Assembly: GCF_033095965.1 (NCBI RefSeq) | Contig: NZ_AP026801.1 | Location: 620,001 to 684,000, forward strand | Origin: Xylocopilactobacillus apis | Lineage (GTDB): Bacteria; Bacillota; Bacilli; Lactobacillales; Lactobacillaceae | DNA length: 64,000 nt | Direction of reading: 5' to 3' | Part shown: in pieces, positions 63,407-64,000 of the stretch | How positions within the stretch are numbered: the stretch's first letter is position 1 | Layout: each line of letters opens with the position of its first letter | The notes under the pieces: generated by a model | The model's input: the letters and a program-made list of their open reading frames with translations, nothing else | Databases searched by the model: none | What the model was told of the DNA's origin: nothing | Translations under genes and position numbers: made by a program

Positions 63407-63592
63407 TTAAACTCTAGTAAGCTTACCAGATTTTAAAGTTCGAGCTGAAACCCAAACTCTTTTCTTTTTGCCGTTAACTAAAATACGGACTTTTTGTAAA
63501 TTTGGTTTCCACGAACGACGGCTAGAATTTAAAGCGTGCGAACGGTTATTACCAAATGTGGTATGTTTACCTGTAAAATAATCTTTTGCCAT
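63407..63592 (-). CDS. rpmB: 50S ribosomal protein L28
   Basis: The 61-residue protein has [17 protein letters not shown] and [29 protein letters not shown] (quoted in part), typical of L28. It is the zinc-free form, without the CxxC pairs of some homologues. It is transcribed away from the Gls24-family gene that follows, as in other Firmicutes. Confidence 0.95.
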   Translation of the reverse strand: MAKDYFTGKHTTFGNNRSHALNSSRRSWKPNLQKVRILVNGKKKRVWVSARTLKSGKLTRV

Positions 63593-63733
63593 TTGTCTGC
63601 TCCATTAAAAAGTATCTTAAAAATATTATCATCAAAGATGTATTTTTGCAAATTATTAGTATTATAGAGAGAGTAATTTTGAGTTTTGCGGTACACTAAC
63701 ATTATTGTTTTATTTTTGTGAAAGGAGTTCTCA

Positions 63734-64000
63734 ATGGGACTGAAAGTTAATACAAAATATGGTAAGGTTGACGTTTCAAATCGGGTAATCTCAACAATTG
63801 TGGGAAATGCTGTAGCTGATGTGTTTGGAGTTGTTGGTCTTGCACCTAGTCGTAATCTTCGTGATAATATTTTAGTGTTGTTGAATAAAACAAATTATCA
63901 AAAAGGAATTCAGATCAAACAGGTAAAAGGCGAAATTGAAGTAGAGGTTTCTGTTGTAGTTGGTTTTGGAATGAAGATTTCAGAAATTGGGAAGAATGTT
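63734..64000 (+). CDS. Asp23/Gls24 family protein, YloU type (3' end outside window)
   Basis: The start ATG at 63734 follows AAAGGAG. The visible 89 residues have VDVSNRVISTIVGNAVADV, FGVVGLAP and EVEVSVVVGFGMKISEIGKNV, the Gls24 pattern of YloU. The frame is open at the window end; the family is about 120 residues. Its position opposite rpmB is the conserved one, where a DAK2-type kinase gene (yloV) usually follows. It is a second, independent Gls24 gene besides yqhY. Confidence 0.88.
   Translation, partial: MGLKVNTKYGKVDVSNRVISTIVGNAVADVFGVVGLAPSRNLRDNILVLLNKTNYQKGIQIKQVKGEIEVEVSVVVGFGMKISEIGKNV

Noticed and set aside
1-64000. Prophage, insertion sequence or defence island
   Set aside because: No transposase, integrase, phage structural gene, restriction enzyme or CRISPR-associated gene was found; the gene order is largely that of a stable chromosome core.

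Overview
The window is low-GC Firmicutes DNA, most likely from the Lactobacillaceae. Supporting evidence: a T-box ahead of hisS-aspS, an L21 leader ahead of rplU, a dlt operon with the small dltX gene, a long LRR surface protein with a WxL-like end, an oleate hydratase, and the gmk-rpoZ-priA-fmt-rsmB-prpC-prkC-rpe-rpmB order typical of this group. I name no species. Most genes are housekeeping, with accessory genes in small groups.

Region by region. 1-9.5 kb: the 3' end of an Mga-like regulator, signal peptidase I, an XRE regulator next to a NatAB-type ABC exporter, a split ThrE-type exporter, a candidate structured RNA of unrecognised family with its own promoter and terminator, and an unassigned three-gene envelope module whose last gene is frameshifted. 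9.5-15.3 kb: a purine permease, a 1307-residue surface protein with about 16 BspA-type repeats, and tRNA-Thr(GGU). 15.3-22.7 kb: trpS, prmA, rsmE, a bifunctional (p)ppGpp synthetase/hydrolase, dtd, a HAD phosphatase and an SH3-amidase. 22.8-27.3 kb: dltXABCD on the minus strand. 27.5-33.2 kb: T-box, hisS, an aspS fused in frame to a GNAT acetyltransferase, a second free GNAT, and a frameshifted ClC channel gene. 33.2-38.8 kb: a LemA/TPM-domain envelope cluster, a TetR-flavoprotein pair with a clear operator, and a ten-helix membrane protein. 38.8-42.5 kb: pepF and oleate hydratase. 42.5-64 kb: a long housekeeping stretch from rplU-rpmA through efp, nusB, folD, xseAB, ispA, tlyA, argR, recN, gmk, rpoZ, priA, fmt and a frameshifted rsmB to prpC, two consecutive PASTA kinases, rpe, rpmB and the start of a Gls24-family gene.

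The least ordinary observations are the AspRS-GNAT fusion with a paralogous GNAT next door; the second PASTA kinase, with an altered activation segment, sitting where rsgA is usually found; rpmA without the prp protease gene, where the usual cleavable L27 leader is rewritten and an internal start has appeared; the unassigned structured RNA; and three genes broken by one base in homopolymer runs (one A8, two G5). The last may be assembly errors or real mutations. Family assignments come from reading the translated sequences; no database search was run.
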